In this document: positions 1 through 6,562 of the stretch, one piece after another
Layout of the letters: each line of letters opens with the position of its first letter
How positions within the stretch are numbered: position 1 is the first letter of the stretch
Source: Candidatus Omnitrophota bacterium
GTDB taxonomy: Bacteria > Omnitrophota > Gorgyraeia > Duberdicusellales > 4484-171
Length of the DNA: 8,186 nucleotides
Direction of reading: 5' to 3'
Assembly (NCBI GenBank): GCA_003644405.1
Contig: QNCE01000057.1
Coordinates: forward strand, 1-8,186
Made by a program: the position numbers and the translations under genes
Notes under the pieces: model-generated
Seen by the model: the letters and a program-made list of their open reading frames with translations, nothing else
Databases searched by the model: none
Told to the model about the DNA's origin: nothing

Positions 1-27
1 GTTGTAGTAATAAGAAGGGAGAGTAAG

Positions 28-432
28 ATGAGAAGGTTTATCCTATTTGTAACTTTAATTTTTTTGAGTGGTTTTTTAGGAGCCTTCCTCTTAAAGATTA
101 CTTCTTTGTCTGCGTCCTCTCCAGAAGGAGGATGTCCTATTGAGGTGGAGTCTACTCCCAGTGTGGTTTACGATGAGGTTTGGTATGCTTTAAAAGGAGT
201 TATCACTACTGAAGAGGGAATGGGGAGGATTAATTTTTCTACCAAGCAGGTTTCTGTTAAGGGAAAAACTTATAATTTAAGCGAAGTAGTCTCCGGGAGG
301 ATTTCTCAAGTGAAAGAGGAGGGCAAAGATGGGGAAGGTGAGGGGGGCGGAACTTACAATACCATAGACTTTTTCCCTAAGTTGAAGGTAACACAATGGA
401 GAGTAGAAGGACATATTCACTTTCCCAAATAA
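28..432 (+). CDS. Small membrane-anchored protein of unknown function (paralogue of the 689-970 product)
   Basis: I do not recognise a family for this 134-aa protein. It starts MRRF and has one hydrophobic segment (about residues 4-22), which could be a signal anchor or uncleaved signal peptide. The rest is predicted to lie outside the cytoplasmic membrane. It has a single cysteine (C36), a WYALK motif (52-56), a Gly/Glu-rich low-complexity stretch (about 96-109) and a C-terminal VTQWRVEG motif (121-128). The cysteine, [WY]YxLK and VTxWxVxG elements recur in the same order in the 93-aa protein two genes downstream, so the two are probably diverged paralogues. The ATG is preceded by a purine-rich AAGGGAGAG Shine-Dalgarno-like stretch (15-23). 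The frame is open to the window edge, but the membrane segment begins directly after this ATG. Its place in a run of overlapping genes ending in a prepilin gene suggests, by inference only, a pilus or type II secretion accessory role. Confidence 0.75.
   Translation: MRRFILFVTLIFLSGFLGAFLLKITSLSASSPEGGCPIEVESTPSVVYDEVWYALKGVITTEEGMGRINFSTKQVSVKGKTYNLSEVVSGRISQVKEEGKDGEGEGGGTYNTIDFFPKLKVTQWRVEGHIHFPK
384..388 (+). promoter_or_regulatory. Shine-Dalgarno that decides the start of the 396-692 gene
   Basis: GAAGG lies 7 nt before the ATG at 396, inside the end of the upstream gene. It supports the ATG over the in-frame TTG at 435, which avoids the overlap but has no Shine-Dalgarno close upstream. 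Confidence 0.5.
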
Positions 433-692
433 GCTTGGCTCTTTCCTTTTTAATAGGAGGAGTCCTTTTAGGATTTTGGGTAGGTAGCCTTCTGCAGAAT
501 TGTTTCTTTTCCTGTGAAAGAAAAGGTAACCAGTTGAGGTCAGATATAGCAAGGACTATCAGGCTAAAGAGGTTAGAAGCGATAGAGAACGCTAAAAGAA
601 TGTCAAAGAATACTTACCAATTTTTTGTAGAAGTTCCTGATAAAGTTCCTAATGAAGATAGTGATAGCAATAAAGGAGGAGGGAAATTATGA
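396..692 (+). CDS. Small single-span membrane protein of unknown function in prepilin operon
   Basis: This 98-aa protein is unrecognised. It has one hydrophobic segment (about residues 12-33), then a short loop with two cysteines (C36 and C40) and a basic, probably helical region (about 48-72). The tail is hydrophilic (DSDSNKGGGKL). The N-terminus reads RRTYSLSQ before the hydrophobic stretch, a degenerate resemblance to a type III signal sequence (consensus G/A, then F-T-L-x-E) with T at -1 and Q at +5. It could therefore be an atypical minor pseudopilin, but the key G/A and E residues are absent and I do not call it one. The gene overlaps the previous one by 37 nt in another frame, and its stop forms an ATGA overlap with the next gene. 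The start was chosen for its GAAGG Shine-Dalgarno and intact membrane segment. Confidence 0.65.
   Translation: MESRRTYSLSQISLALSFLIGGVLLGFWVGSLLQNCFFSCERKGNQLRSDIARTIRLKRLEAIENAKRMSKNTYQFFVEVPDKVPNEDSDSNKGGGKL
672..680 (+). promoter_or_regulatory. Strong Shine-Dalgarno for the 689-970 gene
   Basis: AAAGGAGGA lies 8 nt before the ATG at 689, within the 3' end of the preceding gene. It is a near-perfect anti-16S match. It shows that this genome uses canonical Shine-Dalgarno initiation, which makes the lack of one at bamA and lpxA meaningful. Confidence 0.85.
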
Positions 693-970
693 GAATAAAA
701 ATTATAGTTGTTATACTGATTACGTTAGGGGGTTTAATTTTTCTTATTAGAAAAGGTCTGGCTTCTTACTCTAACCAGCCTTCTTCTAATGTAGGAGTTT
801 GTTATGAGGAGAATTGGGAAGCAACCCAGTACTACGTATTGAAACAGGAGGGCACCAATTTTAAGTATGAAGAGAAATCCCAACCTACACTTGGTGTTTT
901 TCAGGTTCTAAATGATGTAGTGGTCACCAAGTGGGAGGTTACAGGATCACTTAAGTACGCTAAAGAATGA
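689..970 (+). CDS. Small membrane-anchored protein of unknown function (paralogue of the 28-432 product)
   Basis: This 93-aa protein has no family I recognise. It has an N-terminal hydrophobic segment (about residues 4-20) followed by a positive residue pair (RK, 21-22), then a soluble domain that is probably periplasmic. That domain has one cysteine (C38), a YYVLK motif (48-52) and a C-terminal VTKWEVTG motif (79-86), ending 7 residues later. The same elements occur in the same order in the 134-aa protein at 28-432, but without that protein's Gly/Glu-rich insertion. The start has a strong Shine-Dalgarno at 672-680 and overlaps the previous stop as ATGA. Its own stop overlaps the prepilin start in the same way, so the two are probably translationally coupled. 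A role next to the pilin-like protein is inferred from position only. Confidence 0.75.
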   Translation: MRIKIIVVILITLGGLIFLIRKGLASYSNQPSSNVGVCYEENWEATQYYVLKQEGTNFKYEEKSQPTLGVFQVLNDVVVTKWEVTGSLKYAKE

Positions 971-1323
971 GAGCATTTACTGTTCTTGAGCTTATTCTGG
1001 TTTTGATAATTTTAGGTATCCTTATGAGTTTAGGAGTTATTACTTTTAATAAATGGGCAGAGAGGGAGTACGAGGAAAATATGAAGGTAAATCTACGGAT
1101 TATCCAAAGAGCTCTCCATGATTATAAGGTTAGAACAGGAGCTTGCTCTACCGATTACAAAACTTTAGGGATAGATAATCCGGAAACAGTAGACAAATTT
1201 TATTCCTACCAAATAGAATGTGCTCCTTCTATAAGAATTTCTGCAGTAAGAAAAAATAATCCCCAGAAATGTTTTCAGGTTGGAATTATAGGTGAAATAA
1301 AAGAGTGTGAGTCTAAGTTTTAA
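967..1323 (+). CDS. Type IV prepilin / type II secretion pseudopilin-like protein
   Basis: This 118-aa protein begins MRA then FTVLELILVLIILGIL, a textbook class III signal with a 3-residue leader. The prepilin peptidase would cut between A3 and F4, leaving a mature protein with F1 and the conserved E5 (residue 8). Ala at -1 instead of the usual Gly is tolerated in the family. The hydrophobic helix (4-27) continues into an amphipathic helix (about 28-54) with the LxxIQxAL...Y...TG pattern typical of GspG/GspH-like pseudopilins and minor pilins. The usual YP after TG is replaced by ACS. Four cysteines (C60, C85, C102, C114) in the small C-terminal domain could form two disulfides. The length fits small pseudopilins better than major pilins. 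There is no strong Shine-Dalgarno, and the start overlaps the previous stop by 4 nt, so coupling is likely. Assignment to a particular machine (pilus, secretion or DNA uptake) is not possible here. Confidence 0.88.
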   Translation: MRAFTVLELILVLIILGILMSLGVITFNKWAEREYEENMKVNLRIIQRALHDYKVRTGACSTDYKTLGIDNPETVDKFYSYQIECAPSIRISAVRKNNPQKCFQVGIIGEIKECESKF

Positions 1324-1344
1324 TAAGCTAATAAGGATAAGAAA

Positions 1345-1373
1345 TTGACTTTACTCTTTGAATAAAGTATAAT
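1345..1373 (+). promoter_or_regulatory. Sigma70-type promoter for bamA, probably giving a leaderless mRNA
   Basis: TTGACT (1345-1350, 5/6 match to TTGACA), a 17-nt spacer and a perfect TATAAT (1368-1373) make a near-consensus promoter in the 57-nt gap before bamA. The stretch upstream of the -35 is A-rich. The bamA ATG follows the -10 box after only 7 nt, so transcription should start at about 1380-1381, at the start codon itself. A 6-bp inverted repeat (ACTTTA at 1348-1353, TAAAGT at 1363-1368) spans the spacer and touches both boxes. This is a sequence match only. Confidence 0.75.
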
Positions 1374-1380
1374 AATTTAA

Positions 1381-3648
1381 ATGAGAAAAGTAGTGATAGC
1401 TATATTTTTTATTTTTTTATCTTTACTTTGTTTAGCTCAGGAGAAAATTATAAAGATAGAGATAGAAGGCAACAGAATTATAAGTAACGCTACGATAATT
1501 TCCAATATAAAGGTAAGAGCTAACCAGCCTTATAATGAGAACATAATTAATGAAGATATTAAGTCCCTTATGAGTTTGGGTTATTTTGATAATGTAGAAG
1601 TGAAAAAAAAAATAACTCCACAAGGGATAATAGTAAAATTTAAATTGAAAGAAAAACCTATCCTTAAAAAGATTACTATAGAGGGAGCAAAACATATCAG
1701 TAGAAGGCAGATAAAAGAAGTAATGGGTCTAAAGGAAGGAATTTTTTTAGATGAAGTGGAAGTAAAAGATGCGCTTTTAGCGGTCAAAGATCTTTATCGA
1801 AAAAAGGGATTTACTGAGGCAAAAGTCACTTACGAAGTTGATGTTAAAAAAGATACCAATGAAGCTCATCTTAAAGTAATAATTAGTGAAAAAGGAATAG
1901 TAAAGGTTAGGAAGATAATTATAAAAGGTAATGAAGCTTTTTCTACTAAGAGAATTAAGAAGTTAATAAAGACCAAAGAAGCATGGTTTTTCAGAAGAGG
2001 TATTTTTAAAAAGGAGGTTTTAGAAGATGATATAGAGCGAATTAAAGATTTCTATAGAGAGCAAGGTTTTAGTGATGTAGAAGTAAGTTCCAGTTGGGAC
2101 ACCTTAGATGGAAAGATTTTTGTTACTATAAAAATTAAAGAAGGAAGGCGTTACTATATAGGTAAGGTTAATATAGAAGGAAATAGAGAAGTATCAGATG
2201 ATGAAATTAAGAAAGTTATAAAACTTAAGGAAGGAGATATCTTTACCAAAACTAAAGTAGAGAAACAAGCTTTAGATATCCAAGCTATCTACTTTGATAA
2301 AGGTTATATTTTTGCTCAAGTAACTCCTTTAAGTTATGTTAATCCCCAAACTAAGAAAGTAGACGTTACATTTCATATCGTAGAAAATGAGGTAAATTAT
2401 GTAGAAATGATTCACATAAGAGGTAACCAGAAGACAAAGGATAAAGTTATACGTAGAGAGTTAAGAATATACCCGGGAGATAAATTTGAAGGGACAAAGA
2501 TTAAGAAGTCTCGTCAACGGTTAGAAAATTTAGGTTTTTTTGAAGAGGTAAGGTTTGATACTGAACCAGGTTCTAAACCAAACTGGCAGAATTTGATTGT
2601 GGAAGTCAAAGAGGCAAAAACAGGCTATTTAAGTTTTGGAGGAGGTTATTCCTCAGTAGATGAATTCATTGGATTTATAGAGTTGCGTCAGCGTAACTTT
2701 GATTACAAAAATTTCAAAACTTTTACAGGAGCAGGTCAAGATTTAAGTCTCTACGGTAGCTTTGGTACTCTTGCTGAGTCTTATGAGATTAGTTTCACTA
2801 ATCCTTGGATATTTGATACACCTATTTCCTTTGGTTTTGATGGCTATAAAAGACAGCATGAGAGAGAGGAGGATGTGGGATATGCTTATGAGAGTAAAGC
2901 TCGAGGAGGAGCGATAAGGTTTGGGAGAGAATTTACTGACTATCTTAAAGGGGGAGTGGCTTATAGATTTGAGAAAATTCAGATAAGTGATGTAGTAGAA
3001 GATGCAACACAAGATTTAAAAGAGGAAGAGGGAAGCTGTGACCTTTCTAGTTTAGAGCTTAACCTATCTTGGGATACAAGGGATAATGTGTTTAATCCTA
3101 CTCAAGGTATTTATTTTTCTAACTCTTTTCAGGTTACAGGTGGCTTTTTAGGAGGAGATAAGGATTTTACTAAGTTACTTGCTCGTCTTAGTTTTTACTT
3201 TCCTATAAAAAGTAAGTCAGTGATAGAATTAAAATTAAGAGCGGGTATAGCTAATCCATTCTCTGACACAGAAAAAGTACCTATCTATGAGAGATTTTTT
3301 GCAGGAGGTTCTTCCACTATCCGAGGATACCATGAGAGAAAAGTAGGACCTATTGATCCAGTTACAGAAGATCCTATAGGAGGGGAGGCACTATTTGTGT
3401 ATAACACAGAGTATACATATTCTTTGACAGATTTTTTAAAATTAGCTGTTTTTTTTGATACAGGAAACGTGTGGAAGAAACGTAGTGATTTTTTAAGCGG
3501 AGGGTTTAAATCAAGTGTGGGCTTAGGTTTGAGAGTAAAGACTCCTATTGGGCCTATCAGTGTAGATTATGGTTGGCCTCTTAATAAAGAACCGGGAGAG
3601 GAAAAGAAAGAAGGTAGGTTTCATTTTAATGTGAGCAGAGGGTTTTAG
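1381..3648 (+). CDS. bamA: Outer-membrane protein assembly factor BamA (Omp85 family)
   Basis: BamA is the core of the BAM complex. It folds and inserts beta-barrel proteins, including the LPS export porin, into the outer membrane. This 755-aa protein has a cleavable signal peptide (1-19, probable cut CLA|Q). Five POTRA repeats follow at about 21-91, 92-171, 172-253, 255-336 and 337-412, each with the pattern hydrophobic strand, I-x-G-N/A, helix, then GY/GF. The C-terminal barrel (about 413-755) contains the family signatures SWDTRDNxFNPTQG (563-576) and GGSSTIRGY (642-650), the latter matching the VRGF loop-6 motif. It ends in an aromatic residue (SRGF), as expected for a beta-signal. Length and domain count match five-POTRA BamA. 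The signal peptide starts at this ATG, so the start is secure even though no Shine-Dalgarno precedes it. It is followed by skp and lpx genes, the widely conserved envelope cluster. Confidence 0.97.
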   Translation: MRKVVIAIFFIFLSLLCLAQEKIIKIEIEGNRIISNATIISNIKVRANQPYNENIINEDIKSLMSLGYFDNVEVKKKITPQGIIVKFKLKEKPILKKITIEGAKHISRRQIKEVMGLKEGIFLDEVEVKDALLAVKDLYRKKGFTEAKVTYEVDVKKDTNEAHLKVIISEKGIVKVRKIIIKGNEAFSTKRIKKLIKTKEAWFFRRGIFKKEVLEDDIERIKDFYREQGFSDVEVSSSWDTLDGKIFVTIKIKEGRRYYIGKVNIEGNREVSDDEIKKVIKLKEGDIFTKTKVEKQALDIQAIYFDKGYIFAQVTPLSYVNPQTKKVDVTFHIVENEVNYVEMIHIRGNQKTKDKVIRRELRIYPGDKFEGTKIKKSRQRLENLGFFEEVRFDTEPGSKPNWQNLIVEVKEAKTGYLSFGGGYSSVDEFIGFIELRQRNFDYKNFKTFTGAGQDLSLYGSFGTLAESYEISFTNPWIFDTPISFGFDGYKRQHEREEDVGYAYESKARGGAIRFGREFTDYLKGGVAYRFEKIQISDVVEDATQDLKEEEGSCDLSSLELNLSWDTRDNVFNPTQGIYFSNSFQVTGGFLGGDKDFTKLLARLSFYFPIKSKSVIELKLRAGIANPFSDTEKVPIYERFFAGGSSTIRGYHERKVGPIDPVTEDPIGGEALFVYNTEYTYSLTDFLKLAVFFDTGNVWKKRSDFLSGGFKSSVGLGLRVKTPIGPISVDYGWPLNKEPGEEKKEGRFHFNVSRGF

Positions 3649-3661
3649 ATGGGAGGAAGAG

Positions 3662-4165
3662 ATGAAGAAATATGTATTAGTGGGAATACTCATTTGGGGT
3701 TTGATATTACCCATTAAGTGTTTTGCTCAAAATCTTAAAATTGGATATGTAGATGTTTTTGAAGTATTTAGAGAGTATGAGAAGACCAAAGATTATGATA
3801 AGATTTTAGAAAATAAGAAAAAAGCTAAAGAGAAAGAGTTAGAGAAAAAAAGAAATGAGATTAAAAAGATGCAAGATAAATTAGATTTACTTAAAGAGGA
3901 AGAGCAAAAGAAAGAGAGGAAAAGGTTAACTAAGGCAGCACAGGATTACCGTGAACAAGAGAGACAAGTAATTCTGGATTTAAAGAAAGAGAGAGATGAG
4001 AAGATGGAAGAAATCGTTAAAGATATAGAGAAAGTAGTAAAAGAGTACGCAGTTAAAAATAACTTTGATTTAATTATTAATAAAGGAGCTATAATATATG
4101 GGAAAGAGGGTATAGATTTGACAGAGACAATTCTGAAAATAATAAATCAGAGGTATAAAAAATGA
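3662..4165 (+). CDS. skp: Periplasmic chaperone Skp/OmpH family
   Basis: Skp is a trimeric periplasmic chaperone that holds unfolded outer-membrane proteins for delivery to BamA. This 167-aa protein has a signal peptide (about 1-22, probable cut CFA|Q). A short beta segment with the typical KIGYVDVFEVF start of OmpH follows (25-35). The long, very Lys/Glu-rich helical region (about 38-125) forms the tentacle-like coiled coil. The C-terminal strand/helix part (about 127-167) has the family-typical NNFDLIINKGAIIY pattern (133-146) followed by DLT. The length matches the family. The gene begins 13 nt after bamA, with a GGGAGGA Shine-Dalgarno at 3651-3657, so it is probably cotranscribed with bamA. 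Its stop overlaps the lpxD start (ATGA). Cys20 sits near the cleavage site, but the preceding residues (PIK) do not make a lipobox, so a lipoprotein is unlikely. Confidence 0.93.
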   Translation: MKKYVLVGILIWGLILPIKCFAQNLKIGYVDVFEVFREYEKTKDYDKILENKKKAKEKELEKKRNEIKKMQDKLDLLKEEEQKKERKRLTKAAQDYREQERQVILDLKKERDEKMEEIVKDIEKVVKEYAVKNNFDLIINKGAIIYGKEGIDLTETILKIINQRYKK

Positions 4166-5199
4166 AGTTTACATTAAGAGAGATTGCTAAAATTGTTGGA
4201 GGAGAACTTATTGGTGACCCTAATATAGTAATTACAGGAATTTCTGGAATAAAAGAGGCTAAAGAGGGAGACATCACCTTTTTAGCAAATCCTAAATATT
4301 TTCATCTTATGAAGGTTACAAAGGCTTCGGCAATAATTGTATCTAAAGAGATTACCGATACTAATAAGCCACTGATTAGAACAGATAATCCATCTTTAGC
4401 TTTCGCTAAAGTAGTTAGCTTGGTAGCCCCTAATGATGTAAAACATCCTCAAGGAATCCATCCTACAGCAGTTATAGCTAAAAGTGCTAAGTTAGGAAAA
4501 AATGTTTCGGTTGGTGCTTATACTATTATAGAAGAGGAGGTAGAGATAGGAGATAATTCCATAATCTATGGTAGTTGCTATATAGGTCATCATACTAAAA
4601 TTGGTAAAGATTGTTTAATATATCCTCATGTTTCTATAAGAGAGAGAATTGAGATTGCTTCTAGAGTAATTATTCACTCAGGAGCAGTGATAGGGAGTGA
4701 TGGATTTGGATTTGCTACGGTAAAAGGAGTACGGGAAAAAATCCCTCAGATAGGTACAGTAGTTATAGAGGATGATGTAGAAATAGGTGCTAATGTAACT
4801 ATAGATAGAGCAAGGTTTGATAAAACAATAATTGGGAAAGGTACAAAAATTGATAATCTTGTTCAGATTGCCCATAACGTAATTATAGGAGAGAATTGTA
4901 TAATAGTTGCTCAAGCAGGTATCTCTGGAAGTACTTCTTTGGGAGAGGGAGTAATTTTAGCAGGGCAGGCAGGGGTTGTAGGACATATTACTATCGGAGA
5001 AGGCTCTATCGTTGCTGCTCAGGCAGGGGTGACAAAATCAGTCCCTCCTCATACTAAAGTCTCTGGTTATCCTGCCAAACCTCATGATGTAGCTAAGAGA
5101 GTAAATGCTTGTGTGCAAAGACTTCCTCAACTTTATAAAAAAATAAAGGAATTAGAAGCAAAAGTAGCAGAATTAGAAAAAGTTTTGCAAAAGAAATGA
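4162..5199 (+). CDS. lpxD: UDP-3-O-(3-hydroxyacyl)glucosamine N-acyltransferase LpxD
   Basis: LpxD adds the second 3-hydroxyacyl chain, from acyl-ACP, to the 2-amino group of UDP-3-O-acylglucosamine in lipid A synthesis, in the cytoplasm. This 345-aa protein has the N-terminal uridine-binding domain (about 1-97) with GDITFLANPKY (36-46) and DNPSLAFAK (75-83). A long left-handed beta-helix of hexapeptide repeats follows (about 98-300) with IHSGAVIGSDGFGFA (171-185). The catalytic histidine is in QIAHNV (H238, equivalent to E. coli H239). The C-terminal tail (about 321-344) is a Leu/Lys/Glu heptad-like helix consistent with the family's trimer tail. The length is normal. It overlaps skp by 4 nt with an AGAGGT Shine-Dalgarno (4149-4154), and overlaps lpxC-fabZ by 4 nt, so the three genes should be translated in a coupled way. 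Confidence 0.97.
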   Translation: MKFTLREIAKIVGGELIGDPNIVITGISGIKEAKEGDITFLANPKYFHLMKVTKASAIIVSKEITDTNKPLIRTDNPSLAFAKVVSLVAPNDVKHPQGIHPTAVIAKSAKLGKNVSVGAYTIIEEEVEIGDNSIIYGSCYIGHHTKIGKDCLIYPHVSIRERIEIASRVIIHSGAVIGSDGFGFATVKGVREKIPQIGTVVIEDDVEIGANVTIDRARFDKTIIGKGTKIDNLVQIAHNVIIGENCIIVAQAGISGSTSLGEGVILAGQAGVVGHITIGEGSIVAAQAGVTKSVPPHTKVSGYPAKPHDVAKRVNACVQRLPQLYKKIKELEAKVAELEKVLQKK

Positions 5200-6509
5200 A
5201 GAAACAGGTTACTATTGCAGGTAAAGTAGTGTTAGAGGGGGTAGGTCTTCATACAGGAAAAGAGGCAAAATTAGAATTTTTACCTGCTCCACCAAATTCT
5301 GGGATTTTCTTTCTAAGGAAAGACTTACCTGATCAGGTGATGATAAAAGCAGATTACTATAATGTAGTAGAACCTCATAAGTTTCCTCGACGAACCTCTG
5401 TAGGAATGGAAGGAGTCTATGTTCATACTATTGAGCATCTCATGGCTGCTTTGAGTATTTTAGGCATAGATAACCTTCAGATAAACATTTGGGGAGAAGA
5501 GATTCCTGGTATGGATGGGAGTGCTAAGGCTTTTGTGGAAGCTTTAGAAAGTGTGGGGAGAGTGGAGCAGGAGGCTTACAAAAGGTATATAACTATTAGA
5601 GAACCCCTATGGATAGAAGAGGACAACTCTAGTCTGACAGTTTTACCTAGCACAGATTTCAGAATTTCTTACACCTTAAAATATAATAATCCACTTATTA
5701 ATACTAGATACATAGATTTAATTCTAGACGGATCCCTTAAAGGGGATATCTACAAAGCAAGAACTTTTTGTTTAGAGGAGGAGGTAAAGTCTCTCCTAGA
5801 GATGGGTTTAGGCAAGGGTTCTAATTATGAAAATACTTTGGTAGTAGCTAAAGATAGAATAATTGACAATGAGTTAAGAATAGAAGATGAATTTGTAAAG
5901 CATAAGGTTTTGGATTTACTAGGAGATTTATACTTAGCTGGACCCTTAAAGGGACACATAATCGCTATAAAAAGTGGTCATACTCTTAATATAAAACTAG
6001 TGAAAAAAATCAAAGAGTACCAGAGAAAAGCAACTTCGGGAGGAGTTAGTTCTTTTTCTAGTTATCTTCCTGCTTCTAGAGAACTTTCCGTAGAGGAAAT
6101 AATGAAGATATTGCCCCACCGCTATCCTTTCCTCCTTATCGATAGAATTCTTTATCTTGATCCTGGCAAGAGAGCAGTGGGTATTAAAAATATTACTATC
6201 AATGACTACTTTTTTAAAGGACATTTTCCTAACCGCCCAGTTATGCCGGGAGTTTTAATCATTGAGGCTATGGCTCAAGTGGGAGGAGTTCTGATGCTTG
6301 CTAGTGAAGAGAATAGAGGAAAACTTGCTTACTTTATGGCTGCTAACGGCGTAAAGTTTCGCCGAACTGTAGAACCAGGAGATCAACTGGTTATAGAAGT
6401 AGTTGCAGGGAAAATTAAGAGTAAAACAGGGATAGTATACACTAAAGCTTTTGTGGATAATAAGCTAACTGCAGAAGCAGAGCTTATGTTTACTTTGGTT
6501 GAGTCTTAG
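5196..6509 (+). CDS. lpxC-fabZ: Bifunctional UDP-3-O-acyl-GlcNAc deacetylase / 3-hydroxyacyl-ACP dehydratase (LpxC-FabZ fusion)
   Basis: This single 437-aa reading frame joins two enzymes. Residues about 1-278 are LpxC, the zinc deacetylase that commits UDP-3-O-acyl-GlcNAc to lipid A. It has EGVGLHTG (14-21), TIEH (78-81) with catalytic E80 and zinc ligand H81, and EIPGMDGSA (102-110). KARTFC (187-192) and KHKVLDLLGDLYL (235-247) with zinc ligands H236 and D240 follow. SGHTLNIKL (260-268) supplies catalytic-base H262. After a Ser-rich linker (about 279-296), residues about 297-437 are FabZ. This has ILPHRYPFLLIDR (305-317) and the active-site motif GHFPNRPVMPGVLIIEAMAQ (342-361) with H343 and E357. 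Every key residue I checked is present in both halves, so both should be active. Such fusions are known from Bacteroidetes and other phyla. The start overlaps lpxD by 4 nt and lacks a clear Shine-Dalgarno, so coupling is likely. FabZ dehydrates the 3-hydroxyacyl-ACP pool that LpxA and LpxD draw on. Confidence 0.97.
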   Translation: MKKQVTIAGKVVLEGVGLHTGKEAKLEFLPAPPNSGIFFLRKDLPDQVMIKADYYNVVEPHKFPRRTSVGMEGVYVHTIEHLMAALSILGIDNLQINIWGEEIPGMDGSAKAFVEALESVGRVEQEAYKRYITIREPLWIEEDNSSLTVLPSTDFRISYTLKYNNPLINTRYIDLILDGSLKGDIYKARTFCLEEEVKSLLEMGLGKGSNYENTLVVAKDRIIDNELRIEDEFVKHKVLDLLGDLYLAGPLKGHIIAIKSGHTLNIKLVKKIKEYQRKATSGGVSSFSSYLPASRELSVEEIMKILPHRYPFLLIDRILYLDPGKRAVGIKNITINDYFFKGHFPNRPVMPGVLIIEAMAQVGGVLMLASEENRGKLAYFMAANGVKFRRTVEPGDQLVIEVVAGKIKSKTGIVYTKAFVDNKLTAEAELMFTLVES

Positions 6510-6526
6510 CCTTCCTTAAAAACAAT

Positions 6527-6554
6527 TTGCTCCCTCCCCTTTTTCTGATATAAT
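6527..6554 (+). promoter_or_regulatory. Extended -10 promoter for lpxA, probably leaderless or near-leaderless
   Basis: The 53-nt gap before lpxA holds a perfect TATAAT (6549-6554) preceded by TGA, giving an extended -10 (TGnTATAAT, 6546-6554). A weak -35-like TTGCTC lies at 6527-6532 with a 16-nt pyrimidine-rich spacer. The lpxA ATG begins 8 nt after the -10 box, so the transcript should start at about 6561-6563. No Shine-Dalgarno is correctly placed. The extended -10 makes up for the poor -35. This is a sequence match only. Confidence 0.65.
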
Positions 6555-6562
6555 AAGAAGCT

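Noticed and set aside
1..26. Possible tail of an upstream gene ending at TAA 24-26 (or TAG 5-7)
   Set aside because: Only a handful of codons are visible and stops in two frames are equally possible. The tight operon packing makes an upstream gene likely, but no particular frame is supported.
405..428. Twin-arginine export signal at the N-terminus of the 98-aa protein (SRRTYSL)
   Set aside because: The match after RR is poor, the hydrophobic segment is too long and strong for a Tat signal, and no cleavage site follows.
277..552. Minus-strand open frame of 91 codons, and the other minus-strand frames of 62-89 codons across the window
   Set aside because: They lie opposite well-supported + strand genes or their junctions, have low-complexity or unlikely compositions, and show no domain pattern. 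They are shadows of AT-rich coding sequence.
3719..3721. Lipoprotein cysteine in Skp (C20)
   Set aside because: The preceding residues PIK do not form a lipobox, and a signal peptidase I site (CFA|Q) follows directly.
4065..4095. TTGATT-19 nt-TATAAT inside the end of skp, a possible internal promoter for lpxD
   Set aside because: The spacer is long and the boxes lie in coding sequence. TATAAT also occurs by chance in other genes here (for example near 7133), so this is not supported.
6510..6545. Intrinsic terminator between lpxC-fabZ and lpxA
   Set aside because: There is a T/C-rich stretch but no GC-rich stem before it, so no hairpin terminator can be drawn.
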